Of a stretch of 64,000 nucleotides of DNA, positions 48,949 through 57,838 are shown one piece after another. Numbering within the stretch: position 1 is the first letter of the stretch; each line of letters starts with the position of its first letter. Location: the NCBI RefSeq assembly GCF_014303395.1, contig NZ_CP060298.1:744001-808000 (forward strand). Reading direction: 5' to 3'. The DNA comes from Nakamurella sp. PAMC28650. GTDB taxonomy: Bacteria; Actinomycetota; Actinomycetes; Mycobacteriales; Nakamurellaceae. The notes beneath the pieces were generated by a model. The model did not search any database. It saw only the letters and a list, made by a program, of their open reading frames with translations, and had not been told where the DNA came from. The position numbers and the translations under genes are program-made.

Positions 48949-49593
48949 ATGATCCCGACCGGTGCGACCGCTGACCCGCTCGACCCCGACCCGCAGGACC
49001 CCGACCGGCACGACCCCGACGGCACGACCCCGACCGGCATGACCGCTGACCCGCCGGCGTCGAGGCCGTTGCTCATCGTCATGGCCGGCCTTCCGGGGTC
49101 CGGGAAGAGCACGCTGGCCGGAGACGTCGCCCGCGCCCTGGCCGCGCCGGTCCTGGCGGTGGACCCGATCGAGGCCGCTCTGTACCGCTCGGGCATCGAA
49201 CGTGACCAACCCGCGGGCCTGGCCGCCTACGTGGTGGCCGAGGCACTGGCTGCCGAACAGCTCGCCCTCGGAATGACGGTCGTCATCGACGCGGTGAACG
49301 ACGCGGTTCCGGCTCGTCAGCAGTGGATCGACCTGGCACAGCGCAGCGGCGTCGAGGTTCGGTTCCTCGAGGTCCGCTGCTCCGACGAACGAGTGCACCG
49401 GGCCCGACTCCGCGCCCGTCAACGCAATCTCGGTGACTTCCGGGAGCCGACCTTGGAGTCGGTCGAACAACGGCGCGCCGGCTTCGACGGTTGGGTGCAG
49501 CCGCGTCTGCGACTCGATGCCATGGCTGATCGGGCCCACAACCTGCGGGCCGCCCTGCTTTACCTGGAACGCGACATCCGGATGGCCGAGTGA
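48949..49593 (+). CDS. P-loop kinase-like ATPase (Zeta-toxin/chloramphenicol-phosphotransferase-like fold)
   Basis: 214 residues if started at 48949, five bases after the exporter stop. The first about 38 residues are a DP/TPTG-rich low-complexity tail encoded by repeated GACCCCGACC-like DNA, so Met31 may be the true start. From residue 41 a Walker A motif AGLPGSGKST is clear, with an Asp-rich Walker B-like VVIDAVND and an Arg-rich lid (HRARLRARQRN). It is a small-molecule or nucleotide kinase of unknown substrate. Coupling to an exporter suggests a resistance role. Confidence 0.82.
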   Translation: MIPTGATADPLDPDPQDPDRHDPDGTTPTGMTADPPASRPLLIVMAGLPGSGKSTLAGDVARALAAPVLAVDPIEAALYRSGIERDQPAGLAAYVVAEALAAEQLALGMTVVIDAVNDAVPARQQWIDLAQRSGVEVRFLEVRCSDERVHRARLRARQRNLGDFREPTLESVEQRRAGFDGWVQPRLRLDAMADRAHNLRAALLYLERDIRMAE

Positions 49594-49714
49594 TCGATCC
49601 GGCTACTGATCGATCGGCTGCTCCACCTTTCGAAGGAGCCGAGGTGGTTGTGCAGCGCCCGGAACAACGGCTACAACTGTGGATGGTCGACCCGGGCGTG
49701 GGGTGCGGGTCCGA

Positions 49715-50488
49715 TCAGGCGCAGGAGAGCCGAGGGCTGTTCTGCGTGGAGACGGGTTCGTCGGGGACCCGTCGCAGGCGCAATTTCATCCGGCCGCCCT
49801 CAGACGATCGCACCCTCACCAGTTCCGGCAGCGCGGCCTTCGGGGCCGGAATGGTGATCACGGTGAAGAGCTTCTCCAGGGCGGACTCCACCTCGGCCTT
49901 CCAGCCGATCCCGGACGCCAGCTCGAACCGCAGACGCGGGTAGCGCCGGTGGGTCTGGATGTCGGTGAACCCCACGGCGCGCGCAAAGTCGGCCGGTAGC
50001 AAGCACTTCGGCAACTCCTGCTCGCCCTGTCCGTCGAGCCGGCCGGCCACCCGCTCCTGGTCGTCACCCTGCTCGACGCCGAAAAGTTCGATGGCCCGCA
50101 CGCCACGGCTGGTCAACGTCTTGATGACGCCGTTCATCAGGAAGCGGGCCAACCCCTGACCGCGGAACTCCGGCATGATGCGCGCGGTGGTCAGCAGGAC
50201 GGCATCCGGTGACACCGGGGAGGTCGGGAACGCGGCCGCTCCCGGCACGGCGGTCGGCGGCGCGAACAGGGCGAAGCCGGCCGGTTTCTCGTCGACCGTG
50301 ACGATCTGACCGGCCGAACCCCAGGTGAGCATCACCCCGGAGAGCCAGACCTCCTTCTCGAAACCGGCCAGATCGGACTCGAGGCCGACCGCGGCGGAGG
50401 AAGGGAGTTCCCAGGTCACGCACGACCTGCACTGCTCGGGCAGATCGCCGATGGACGACATGGAGAGCGGCACCAGTGCTCGCGTCAC
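49715..50488 (-). CDS. GNAT family N-acetyltransferase
   Basis: 257 residues from GTG 50488, chosen because GAAGGAG lies about ten bases upstream. The N-terminal QCRSCVTWELP segment and the acetyl-CoA loop MPEFRGQGLARFLMNGVI match a GNAT subgroup that in many actinobacteria is encoded near the parAB-trxAB region. The C-terminal 90 residues (RYPRLRFELASG) form an extra domain. The substrate is unknown. It is convergent with the kinase gene and downstream of an amidohydrolase on the same strand. Confidence 0.85.
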   Translation of the reverse strand: MTRALVPLSMSSIGDLPEQCRSCVTWELPSSAAVGLESDLAGFEKEVWLSGVMLTWGSAGQIVTVDEKPAGFALFAPPTAVPGAAAFPTSPVSPDAVLLTTARIMPEFRGQGLARFLMNGVIKTLTSRGVRAIELFGVEQGDDQERVAGRLDGQGEQELPKCLLPADFARAVGFTDIQTHRRYPRLRFELASGIGWKAEVESALEKLFTVITIPAPKAALPELVRVRSSEGGRMKLRLRRVPDEPVSTQNSPRLSCA

Positions 50489-50673
50489 TCTGCGTCGCGC
50501 TCCTTCGGTTCGCCCCTGATGTCCTGCTCGCTGACCTCGTCGCGTCCCGCCGGCAACCGACCCGGCGACAGCGCAACCTTCACAGAATAGGTGCGATCGG
50601 GCGGAGCGCGCGAGGTTGTGACGACGATGACCCGTGCCCGACCGGACCATCACGACCGGGATCGGCAGTGGGG

Positions 50674-52272
50674 TCAGTGGATCCGGCAACCGGCCCGCCA
50701 GGTCCCGAGCACGGAAGCGGAGGCCACCTCGGCGAGCGAGGCACGTGACGGGTCGACGGCGAGCCACACCAGATCGGCGACGGCGCCGACGGCCAGCGTC
50801 CCCGCGTCGTCGCGGAACCCCTGCCGTGCCACGCCCGCCGTGTAGGCGGTGAACGATTCACGCAGGCCGATGCGCTCCCGCGGATACCAGCCGCCGGCCG
50901 GCTCACCCTCCGGTGTCTGCCTGGTCACCGCCGTGACCAGGCCGGCCAGCGGCGAGACCGCGGTGACCGGCCAGTCGCTGCCGAAACTGATCAGGCCCCC
51001 GTCGGCCAGCACCGAGCCGATCGGGTACTGCAGCGCGGCACGTCGCGGTCCGATCCGCGGAATGGTCAGCACCTCCTGCAGCGGGTCGGGCTGCGCCCAC
51101 AGCGGCTGGAAGCAGGAGATCACGCCCAGAGCCGGGAGTCGCGCCAGGTCATCCGGGTCGATCACCTGGAGATGCGCGATGACGGGCCGGAGGTCACCAC
51201 CGGAGATGACGTCGCCGGAGGCCTCGATCGCGTCCAGCGCGTCCCGGACGGCAGCGTCTCCGATCGCATGCAGGTGCACCTGGAACCCGGCCGCCGAGAA
51301 CGCGGCCACCGCCTTCCGGAGTTCGGTGGGGACCCAGTTCGGCATCCCGCGGCTGTGCGGGCAGTCCGTGTACGGCTCGAGCATCGACGCGGTCCCTGAT
51401 TCGATGACACCGTCCACGAAGAACTTCACCGTGCGCGCCGTCAGCAGTTCGTGGCCGGCGGCCATCACCCGGTCCCGCCGGGCGGCGAAGACGGCGACCT
51501 GGTCCTGCCAACCCATCGGATCGGCGCGGAATGCGAGGTTGACGGCCACCACGAGGGCTCCGCTCGCGGCCGCTGCCAGGTAGGCCGCGAGGTCGACCTC
51601 CTCGACCCAGGCGTCCTGCACCCACGTCAGGCCGGCGGCGGCGCAGATGGTCGTCGCCTCCCCGATGGCGGCCACCGCGACTGCCGGTTCCGGCCGCGGC
51701 ATCGCCGCGAAGACCGGATCGGTCGCGCCCCACTCCCGCAGCGTCCCGACCGGACGGCCGTCGGCCCGACGCACGATGTCGCCGTCGGGCGGGTCCGGGG
51801 TGTCGACCGTGATGCCGGACCGGAGCAGCGCCTCGGTGTTGCACCAGAGCGTGTGATAGTCGGTGCCGCGCAGCACCACCGGCCGATCGCCGACGACGGC
51901 GTCCAGCCAGTGCGCGTCGAAGATGCCGTCGGGGGTGAGCGCGAGGTCGAAGCCGGCGCCGTAGATCCACGGCGCGTCCGGATGGGCGGCCGCCCAGGTC
52001 CGGACACCGTCCAGCACCGCTGCCAGGCTGGTTCCCCTGACCGGGGCGAACCGGCCCTCCAGGCCGGCCTGCACCGGGTGGGCGTGTCCGTCCCCGAAGG
52101 CCGGCAGCAGGGTGCCGTCCTGCAGATCGATGCGCTCCGTTCCCGGTGGCGCCGTGAGATGTTCGCCCACTGCGGCGATCCGGCCTCCGACCACCAGCAG
52201 TTCGGCCGGCTGCGGTTCCGCCTGGTCCGCCGGGCTCCACAGCAGACCTCCCACGAACACGGTGCTGGTCAC
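50674..52272 (-). CDS. YtcJ-like metal-dependent amidohydrolase
   Basis: 532 residues from GTG 52272, which has a strong GGGAGGAA eight bases upstream; an ATG at 52299 is less likely. The amidohydrolase_3 features are FGDGHAHP, where this family binds metal, VKFFVDGVIESGTASM, QVHLHAIGDAAVRDALDAI and FGSDWPVTA. Relatives hydrolyse N-substituted formamides or other amides; the true substrate is unknown. It diverges from an MMPL transporter over a 256-bp gap. Confidence 0.88.
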   Translation of the reverse strand: MTSTVFVGGLLWSPADQAEPQPAELLVVGGRIAAVGEHLTAPPGTERIDLQDGTLLPAFGDGHAHPVQAGLEGRFAPVRGTSLAAVLDGVRTWAAAHPDAPWIYGAGFDLALTPDGIFDAHWLDAVVGDRPVVLRGTDYHTLWCNTEALLRSGITVDTPDPPDGDIVRRADGRPVGTLREWGATDPVFAAMPRPEPAVAVAAIGEATTICAAAGLTWVQDAWVEEVDLAAYLAAAASGALVVAVNLAFRADPMGWQDQVAVFAARRDRVMAAGHELLTARTVKFFVDGVIESGTASMLEPYTDCPHSRGMPNWVPTELRKAVAAFSAAGFQVHLHAIGDAAVRDALDAIEASGDVISGGDLRPVIAHLQVIDPDDLARLPALGVISCFQPLWAQPDPLQEVLTIPRIGPRRAALQYPIGSVLADGGLISFGSDWPVTAVSPLAGLVTAVTRQTPEGEPAGGWYPRERIGLRESFTAYTAGVARQGFRDDAGTLAVGAVADLVWLAVDPSRASLAEVASASVLGTWRAGCRIH

Positions 52273-52447
52273 GTCGATTCCTCCCGGGCTCCGATGCATC
52301 GTTTCACCCCACTCCGCCAACGGGTGCGAGGCGATAATCTCCTCCAGGGTTCCCCAGTAGGGGATATCTCGGGTTCCGCTGCGGACGTCGTGCGAGCAAA
52401 CTGTTCCCGTCCAGATCGTCCCGCGTCGTCCCCCCGATCACCCGCCC

Positions 52448-52515
52448 ACCGGCACCAGATGACCACCGGCACCAGATGAGAACCGGCACCGGACGAGAAC
52501 CGCCAACAGATGAAA
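52448..52515 (+). repeat. Four tandem 17-bp repeats upstream of the MMPL transporter
   Basis: ACCGGCACCAGATGA begins at 52448 and 52465; a variant (ACCGGCACCGGACGA) begins at 52482 and a further decayed copy (ACCGCCAACAGATGA) at 52499, all with an exact 17-bp period. The last copy runs into the ribosome site of the MMPL gene (start 52529). The array lies in the 5' leader or promoter and could be a binding array or a slippage-prone expansion. Confidence 0.85.
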
Positions 52516-52528
52516 GAGGCACCTCGCG

Positions 52529-54778
52529 ATGACCAAGGCCGATCAAGCCGAGGACGCAACCGCTACCTCGACGCCGCCGAAGGTGGGTCAGCGCAAGCTC
52601 CCTCGCGGCATCCCGTTCTTCGCCATCATCGCCGTCGCGATCGTCGCATTCCTGGCCGGCGGCGCCGGCGGCGCCTACCAGGGCAAGTTGTCCGAGGTAC
52701 AGAAGAACGACAACTCCTCGTACCTGCCGGGCAGCGCCGAATCGACCAGGGCCGGCAACGAGGCCGCACGGTTCAGCACCGCCCAGTCGCTCCCGGGGTT
52801 CCTGGTGTTCCAGCGGACGTCCGGACTGACCCCGGGGGACAAGACCGCCATCGCCGGTGTCCTGGCCAGGATCAGCACCCTGCCGGGCGTCGATGCGCAG
52901 GCCGTCACTCCGGTCACCTTCTCGGGCGACGGCACCGCCGCCGCCATCTATGCGCCACTGGTCGCGAAGCAGAACGGGGTCGCCGTCAACGGAAACACCC
53001 TGTCCTCCAACGAGACCGCGCTCGTCGATGCTGCCAAGGTCGGGCTGCCCGAGGGCCTGGTGGTCCATCCGGCCGGTGCCGGCGGACTGCTGGTGGCGTT
53101 CATCAGCGCCTTCGGGGGGCTGGACGGCACGCTGCTGATCGCCGCGGGCGGCATCGTCATCCTGATCCTGCTGCTGGTCTATCGATCTCCCGTGCTGTGG
53201 TTCTTCCCGCTGTTCTCCGCCGTGCTGGCCCTCGGTCTCTCGTCGATGGTGATCTACTTCCTGGCCAAGAACGACGTGCTGACCCTGACGGGGCAGAGCC
53301 AGGGGATCCTCTCGGTGCTGGTCCTCGGGGCAGGGACCGACTACGCCCTGCTGCTGATCTCCCGGTATCGGGAGGAGCTGCACAACTACGAGCGGCGCAC
53401 CGACGCGATGATCAAGGCGTGGCGGGAGTCTGCGCCTGCCATCTTCGCATCCGGGGCGACCGTCATCATCGGCCTGCTCTGCCTGAGTTTTTCCGAGCTG
53501 AACTCGAACAAGAGCCTCGGGCCGGTCGCCGCGATCGGGATCGCCTGCACGTTGCTGATCATGATGTCGTTCCTGCCGGTGTCTCTCGCGCTCGCCGGTC
53601 GGTGGGTATTCTGGCCGCGGCGCCCGACCACGCAGACCCCGGCGCCGGAGCCGGGGACAGCCGGGATCTGGGGCCGGGTGGCACGTTTCATCGGTGCCCA
53701 CCACCGCCGGGCCTGGATCGGCGCCGGCGTCCTGCTGCTGCTGTGCCTGATCGGGATCGGTGGTCTGAAGACCAGCGGCCTGACGATCGCCCAGGGCTTC
53801 ACCAATACGCCGGACGCGGTGCTGGGTCAGAACATCTACGACGCCAAGTTCGACAAGGGCGTCGGGGCGCCGGCGGTCATCGCGGTGAACGCCTCGCAGG
53901 TGTCGCAGGCCATCGCCGTCGTGCAGCACGTACCGGGTGTGCAGAGCACGGCCGGTTCGGTCTGCGTCCAGGTCGACTACGCGAAACTTGCGGCGCTCCG
54001 GGCATCGGTCGGATCCGGGGGCGCTCCGGCAGGCGCCACCGCCGGGTGTGCGCCGGCCGCCCTCCAGGTGCAGCCGATCGACGGCCGGACGATCGTCAAC
54101 GCGGTGCTCGCCGACTCCTACGACTCGAAGGCCGCGTACGACACCATTGCCCGGCTGCGCACTGCCGTGCACGCGGTGCCGGGAGCGGACGCCCTGGTGG
54201 GCGGGCAGTCGGCGGCGACCCTGGACGTGCAGATGGCATCCGTGCACGACCGCAACCTGATCATCCCGATCGTGCTCGTCGTCATCTTCGTCGTGCTGGC
54301 GCTGCTGCTCCGGGCGCTGCTCGCGCCGCTGCTGTTGATCGTGACGGTGGTGCTGTCCTTCGGCGCCACCCTGGGCGTGTGTGGTTTCGTGTTCGACCAC
54401 CTGTTCAAGTTCGCGGGGGCGGACCAGTCGTTCCCGCTGTTCGCCTTCGTGTTCCTGGTGGCACTCGGGATCGACTACAACATCTTCCTGATGACGCGTG
54501 TCCGGGAGGAGACGCTCCGGTTCGGCACCCGTGCCGGGGTGCTGCGCGGGCTCTCGGTGACCGGCGGCGTGATCACCTCGGCGGGCGTCGTGCTGGCGTC
54601 GACGTTCGCCGTGCTCGGGGTTCTGCCGCTGGTGTTCCTGGCCGAACTGGGTTTCGCGGTGGCGTTCGGTGTGTTGCTGGACACCCTGATCGTCCGGACG
54701 ATCCTGGTGCCGGCCCTGGCCCACGACATCGGCCGCAAGATCTGGTGGCCCTCGAAACTGGCGACCGGACCGGAGTGA
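52529..54778 (+). CDS. MMPL/RND family transporter
   Basis: 749 residues, ATG behind GAAAGAGG. Two repeats each contain a membrane segment, a large outer loop and five or more membrane helices. The proton-relay Asp-Tyr pairs typical of MmpL proteins are seen twice: GAGTDYALLLISRYREE (about 267) and ALGIDYNIFLMTRVREE (about 645). These proton-driven pumps export lipids, siderophores or drugs. No lipid-synthesis gene is adjacent; the divergent amidohydrolase and the downstream LacI gene give no clear substrate. Confidence 0.93.
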   Translation: MTKADQAEDATATSTPPKVGQRKLPRGIPFFAIIAVAIVAFLAGGAGGAYQGKLSEVQKNDNSSYLPGSAESTRAGNEAARFSTAQSLPGFLVFQRTSGLTPGDKTAIAGVLARISTLPGVDAQAVTPVTFSGDGTAAAIYAPLVAKQNGVAVNGNTLSSNETALVDAAKVGLPEGLVVHPAGAGGLLVAFISAFGGLDGTLLIAAGGIVILILLLVYRSPVLWFFPLFSAVLALGLSSMVIYFLAKNDVLTLTGQSQGILSVLVLGAGTDYALLLISRYREELHNYERRTDAMIKAWRESAPAIFASGATVIIGLLCLSFSELNSNKSLGPVAAIGIACTLLIMMSFLPVSLALAGRWVFWPRRPTTQTPAPEPGTAGIWGRVARFIGAHHRRAWIGAGVLLLLCLIGIGGLKTSGLTIAQGFTNTPDAVLGQNIYDAKFDKGVGAPAVIAVNASQVSQAIAVVQHVPGVQSTAGSVCVQVDYAKLAALRASVGSGGAPAGATAGCAPAALQVQPIDGRTIVNAVLADSYDSKAAYDTIARLRTAVHAVPGADALVGGQSAATLDVQMASVHDRNLIIPIVLVVIFVVLALLLRALLAPLLLIVTVVLSFGATLGVCGFVFDHLFKFAGADQSFPLFAFVFLVALGIDYNIFLMTRVREETLRFGTRAGVLRGLSVTGGVITSAGVVLASTFAVLGVLPLVFLAELGFAVAFGVLLDTLIVRTILVPALAHDIGRKIWWPSKLATGPE

Positions 54779-54848
54779 TGCCGGCGAGTGTGCGCACCAC
54801 AGGCGATTTCACCTGCTCACCGCACACTCGACGACCATACTGGGCGGG

Positions 54849-55946
54849 ATGACCCTCACCCCAGGTCCGGACGGCCCTGCTCCGCCGGCGCCGACGATCC
54901 GGAACGTGGCCGCCGCCGCCGGGGTGTCGAAGTCGCTGGTGTCCCTCGTCCTGCAGGGCTCTCCGCAGGTCAGCCCAGGTAAGCGCGCGCTCGTCGTGGC
55001 CGCGATCGAGGCGCTGGGCTACCGGCCCAACGCAGCTGCGCGCAGCCTCACCCAGCGCCGGACCCGCGCGGTCGGGTTGCTCATGAACGACCTGCGCAAC
55101 CCGTGGTTCGTGGAGAATCTCGAAGGGCTGAACTCCACGCTCGGGGAGCACGGCCTCAGCGTCCTGCTCGGTGACGGACGGCTGGACCGGCGCGAGGACG
55201 AGCGTCTGCTGAACACCTTCATGGACATGCGCGTCGAGGGTCTGGTACTGGTCGGCACCATGCCGGAGTCCGACGCGATGCGGGAGGCCGCCTCCCGCCT
55301 ACCCACCGTCGTCGTCGGCACCCGGGACTTCGATTTCCCGCTGGCCGACGTCGCCGCCCAGGACGACCGGCACGGCATCGCCCTCGCGGTCGGACACCTA
55401 ATCGACCTTGGTCATCGCCGGATCGGGCATCTGTCCGGCACGGTCGGCGGTGTGCAGGAATTGCGCAGACAGTCCTACCTCGAGGTGATGACGGAGGCCG
55501 GACTGGCCACCATGATCACCATCGAGCCCACCGACATGACCGAGGACGGCGGCTACCACGCGGCGCTCCGAATGCTGGAGGGAAGCGTCCGCCCGACCGC
55601 CATCGTCGCGGCGAACGACGTGGTCTGCCTCGGTGCCCTCGGCGCCGCGCAGGAGCTGGGCCTCCGGGTCCCGCAGGATCTGTCGTTGACCGGTTACGAC
55701 AACACCTACCTGGCCAAGCTCCGACATCTGTCCCTGACCAGCGTCGACATCTCCGGGCGTGACGTCGGCGCGCACGCCGCCGAGATGCTGCTCGCGCGGA
55801 TCGAGCTGCCCACCCGGCCGGCCACCGAGTACCTGGCGCTGCCCACCCTCGCCGTCCGGAGCTCGACCGGTCCGCCACCCGCTGCGCCCCCCGCGCCCAC
55901 TGCGCCGGCGGGGGATCACATCAACATCGGGCGAACAGGACGTTAA
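54849..55946 (+). CDS. LacI-family transcriptional regulator
   Basis: 365 residues. HTH at about 15-38 (TIRNVAAAAGVSKSLVSLVL) with the hinge helix YRPNAAARSLTQRRT. The periplasmic-binding-protein-like sensor domain is complete (VGLLMNDLRNPWFVENLEGL; AIVAANDVVCLGAL). A Pro/Ala-rich tail of about 25 residues closes it. No sugar genes adjoin, so it is a distant-acting regulator; the TGAAAGCTTTCA site at 4917 is the only LacI-like operator that I noticed, and linking them is speculative. Confidence 0.92.
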   Translation: MTLTPGPDGPAPPAPTIRNVAAAAGVSKSLVSLVLQGSPQVSPGKRALVVAAIEALGYRPNAAARSLTQRRTRAVGLLMNDLRNPWFVENLEGLNSTLGEHGLSVLLGDGRLDRREDERLLNTFMDMRVEGLVLVGTMPESDAMREAASRLPTVVVGTRDFDFPLADVAAQDDRHGIALAVGHLIDLGHRRIGHLSGTVGGVQELRRQSYLEVMTEAGLATMITIEPTDMTEDGGYHAALRMLEGSVRPTAIVAANDVVCLGALGAAQELGLRVPQDLSLTGYDNTYLAKLRHLSLTSVDISGRDVGAHAAEMLLARIELPTRPATEYLALPTLAVRSSTGPPPAAPPAPTAPAGDHINIGRTGR

Positions 55947-55955
55947 AGTTCTCCC

Positions 55956-56813
55956 GTGCCCCACCCGCCCACCGCCGAACTCAACTGGTGGCAGGCCGGG
56001 CTGCTGGCTCTGGCGTTGTTCACGCTCGCCTTCGGGCTGGCCCTGGTCCGGGCACGGTGGGCCGGGAAGGTCACGCCGTTCCTGCGGGAGGCCGGCATCG
56101 TCGCCGTGCTCTTCTCGCTCTGGCAGCGGGCCGGGCAGCTCTCGCAGCACAGCACCACCGACGCCTTCGACCGCGGTCGCTGGATCAACACCGCCGAACG
56201 ATTCCTGCACCTGCCGAACGAACGGCACCTGGAGATGGGGCTCGTCGACCATCCGATGCTTGGCCAGCTGGCCAATCTGTACTACGCGGTGATGCATCTG
56301 AGCACGACCGGAGCCATGCTGTTCTGGCTGTTCTGGCGTCATCGGGACAAGTACCCCCGGGTGCGGACAGCGCTGGCGATCTTCACCGGGTTGGCCCTGC
56401 TGGTGCAGTTGATCGCCGTCGCACCACCGCGCCTGCTGCCCGAACTCGGGTTCATCGACATCGCGGTGAGGTACGGGCAGTCCGTCTACAGCGGCGGCGG
56501 GTTCAGCGCGCAGGAGCTTCTCGCCATGCCGTCGGTGCACATCGGTTGGGCGGTGATGGTGGCCGGTGCGGTGATCTACGCCAGCACCAGCCGCTTCCGC
56601 TGGCTGATCGTCCTGCACCCGTTGATCACGCTGTACGTCGTCACGGCCACCGGCAATCACTGGTGGTTCGACAGCATCGCCTCGGCGCTCCTGCTGGCGA
56701 TCGTGGTCGGCGGTCAGCTCGCATGGTTCCGGTGGCGAGCCCGCCGCATCGAACCCACGGCCGCCCCGGCCGCAGCCGGCTCCGAACTCGGGTCGGTGCC
56801 GGCCGCCTCCTGA
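55956..56813 (+). CDS. PAP2-superfamily membrane phosphatase (AUR1/inositol-phosphotransferase-like)
   Basis: 285 residues, GTG start nine bases after the LacI stop. Six membrane segments. The phosphatase motifs are PSVHIGWAV (acid-phosphatase motif 2, His) and TATGNHWWFDSIASAL (motif 3, His and Asp), in the form seen in AUR1/Ipt1-like proteins. It should dephosphorylate or transfer a phospho-headgroup on lipids or isoprenoid phosphates at the membrane. Exact substrate unknown. Confidence 0.88.
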   Translation: MPHPPTAELNWWQAGLLALALFTLAFGLALVRARWAGKVTPFLREAGIVAVLFSLWQRAGQLSQHSTTDAFDRGRWINTAERFLHLPNERHLEMGLVDHPMLGQLANLYYAVMHLSTTGAMLFWLFWRHRDKYPRVRTALAIFTGLALLVQLIAVAPPRLLPELGFIDIAVRYGQSVYSGGGFSAQELLAMPSVHIGWAVMVAGAVIYASTSRFRWLIVLHPLITLYVVTATGNHWWFDSIASALLLAIVVGGQLAWFRWRARRIEPTAAPAAAGSELGSVPAAS

Positions 56814-56856
56814 GACGAGGTCGAGGTCGCGCTGGAAGCAGGTGGGAATCTCGCGT

Positions 56857-56883
56857 GACCGCACACCGCAGCACGGTGCGGTC
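56857..56883 (+). terminator. Small hairpin downstream of the PAP2 gene
   Basis: GACCGCAC (56857-56864) and GTGCGGTC (56876-56883) form an eight-bp stem around an 11-base loop, 44 bp after the PAP2 stop. It may assist termination before the stronger palindrome at 56969. Confidence 0.4.
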
Positions 56884-56968
56884 TGCCCCGGACTATGACC
56901 AGAACAACACCGGCGATGGGGTCGCGGGGCTCCAGATCACGGTCGAGACCGTCTAGCGTGGAGGACAT

Positions 56969-57002
56969 CCCGCAGCCGGGTGGTCGACCATCCGGCTGCG
57001 GG
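56969..57002. terminator. 34-bp near-perfect palindrome between convergent genes
   Basis: CCCGCAGCCGG (56969-56979) and CCGGCTGCGGG (56992-57002) enclose the perfect palindrome TGGTCGACCA (56981-56990); overall only one of 17 positions mismatches. It lies between the PAP2 gene and the oppositely directed MBL gene, which ends six bases later, as expected for a bidirectional terminator. Confidence 0.8.
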
Positions 57003-57007
57003 GTTCC

Positions 57008-57838
57008 TCATTCCTCGTCAGGGTCGCGGATCTCGTCGCGGAGCCAGCCGATGTAGCGGGCCGCAGACGTCCGAACCGCGGCCGCAGCGCCACTGTCGAT
57101 GACTTTGCCGTCGAACGCACCGTAGATGCGGTCGAACTCCAGCTCCCCGACCGTGTCCGCGATCTGACGCACCAGCCGCTCGGGCAGCGGGATCAGGTTC
57201 GGGTAGCTCCGCATGAACGACACCGTCGTCCGGTCCGCATTGACCATCAGCGTGTCGCCGACGAACAGGACACCGCGACCGCCTGCACCCTCCGCCCAGT
57301 GCAGCACCGCACTCCCGGGAAAGTGGCCGCCGCACTGGACCAGTTCCACTCCGGGCAGTACCTGCTGGCGGCCGCTCCAGAGCCGGATCTGATCGTCCGG
57401 ACGCCTGATCCACCGTCGGTCGGACTCGGCGTAGTAGATCGGTACACCGTCGAACGCCTTGCTCCAGGTCACCGAGCAACCCACCAGATGGGGGTGGCTC
57501 GAGGCGATGGCGGCCACCCCGCCGAGTTCCCTCGCGGCGTCGATCATCTGCTGGTCGAGGTAGGCCGGCGGCTCCCAGAGGACATTCCCGGCCGGGCTGC
57601 GCAGCAACAGCCCCCGCTGCCCGATCCCGATCGACGGGCTGACCTGTACGGCAGACAGCTCCGGCTCGATCTCGGTGAAGGACCCGGCGAACCGGCCCGT
57701 CATCTCCCTGATCGACGTCCATTGCTGCCCACCGGTCGGTACGTACTGACGCTCGTCGGTGCAGATCGCGCACCTGGCCGGCGGCCGCGCCATGTTCGCG
57801 TGCTCCACACCGCACGCCGAGCAGATCCACACCGTCAT
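57008..57838 (-). CDS. MBL-fold hydrolase with N-terminal zinc-ribbon
   Basis: 276 residues. The first 40 carry two cysteine pairs (ICSACGVEH and RCAICTDE), a rubredoxin-like zinc ribbon. The metallo-beta-lactamase domain follows, but its first metal motif is SSHPHLVG rather than HxHxDH, lacking the usual Asp and third His; the later His (GGHFPGS) and Asp (FVGDTLMV) are present. It may bind one metal or have altered chemistry. Relatives with HPHxxG motifs are common in soil bacteria; substrate unknown. Confidence 0.85.
   Translation of the reverse strand: MTVWICSACGVEHANMARPPARCAICTDERQYVPTGGQQWTSIREMTGRFAGSFTEIEPELSAVQVSPSIGIGQRGLLLRSPAGNVLWEPPAYLDQQMIDAARELGGVAAIASSHPHLVGCSVTWSKAFDGVPIYYAESDRRWIRRPDDQIRLWSGRQQVLPGVELVQCGGHFPGSAVLHWAEGAGGRGVLFVGDTLMVNADRTTVSFMRSYPNLIPLPERLVRQIADTVGELEFDRIYGAFDGKVIDSGAAAAVRTSAARYIGWLRDEIRDPDEE

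Noticed and set aside
52448-52515. 17-bp repeats considered as a CRISPR array
   Set aside because: There are no spacers between units and the unit is too short.
52304-54724. An 806-codon minus-strand frame rich in Gln, Arg and His
   Set aside because: It lies opposite the MMPL transporter and has the low-complexity composition typical of antisense shadows.
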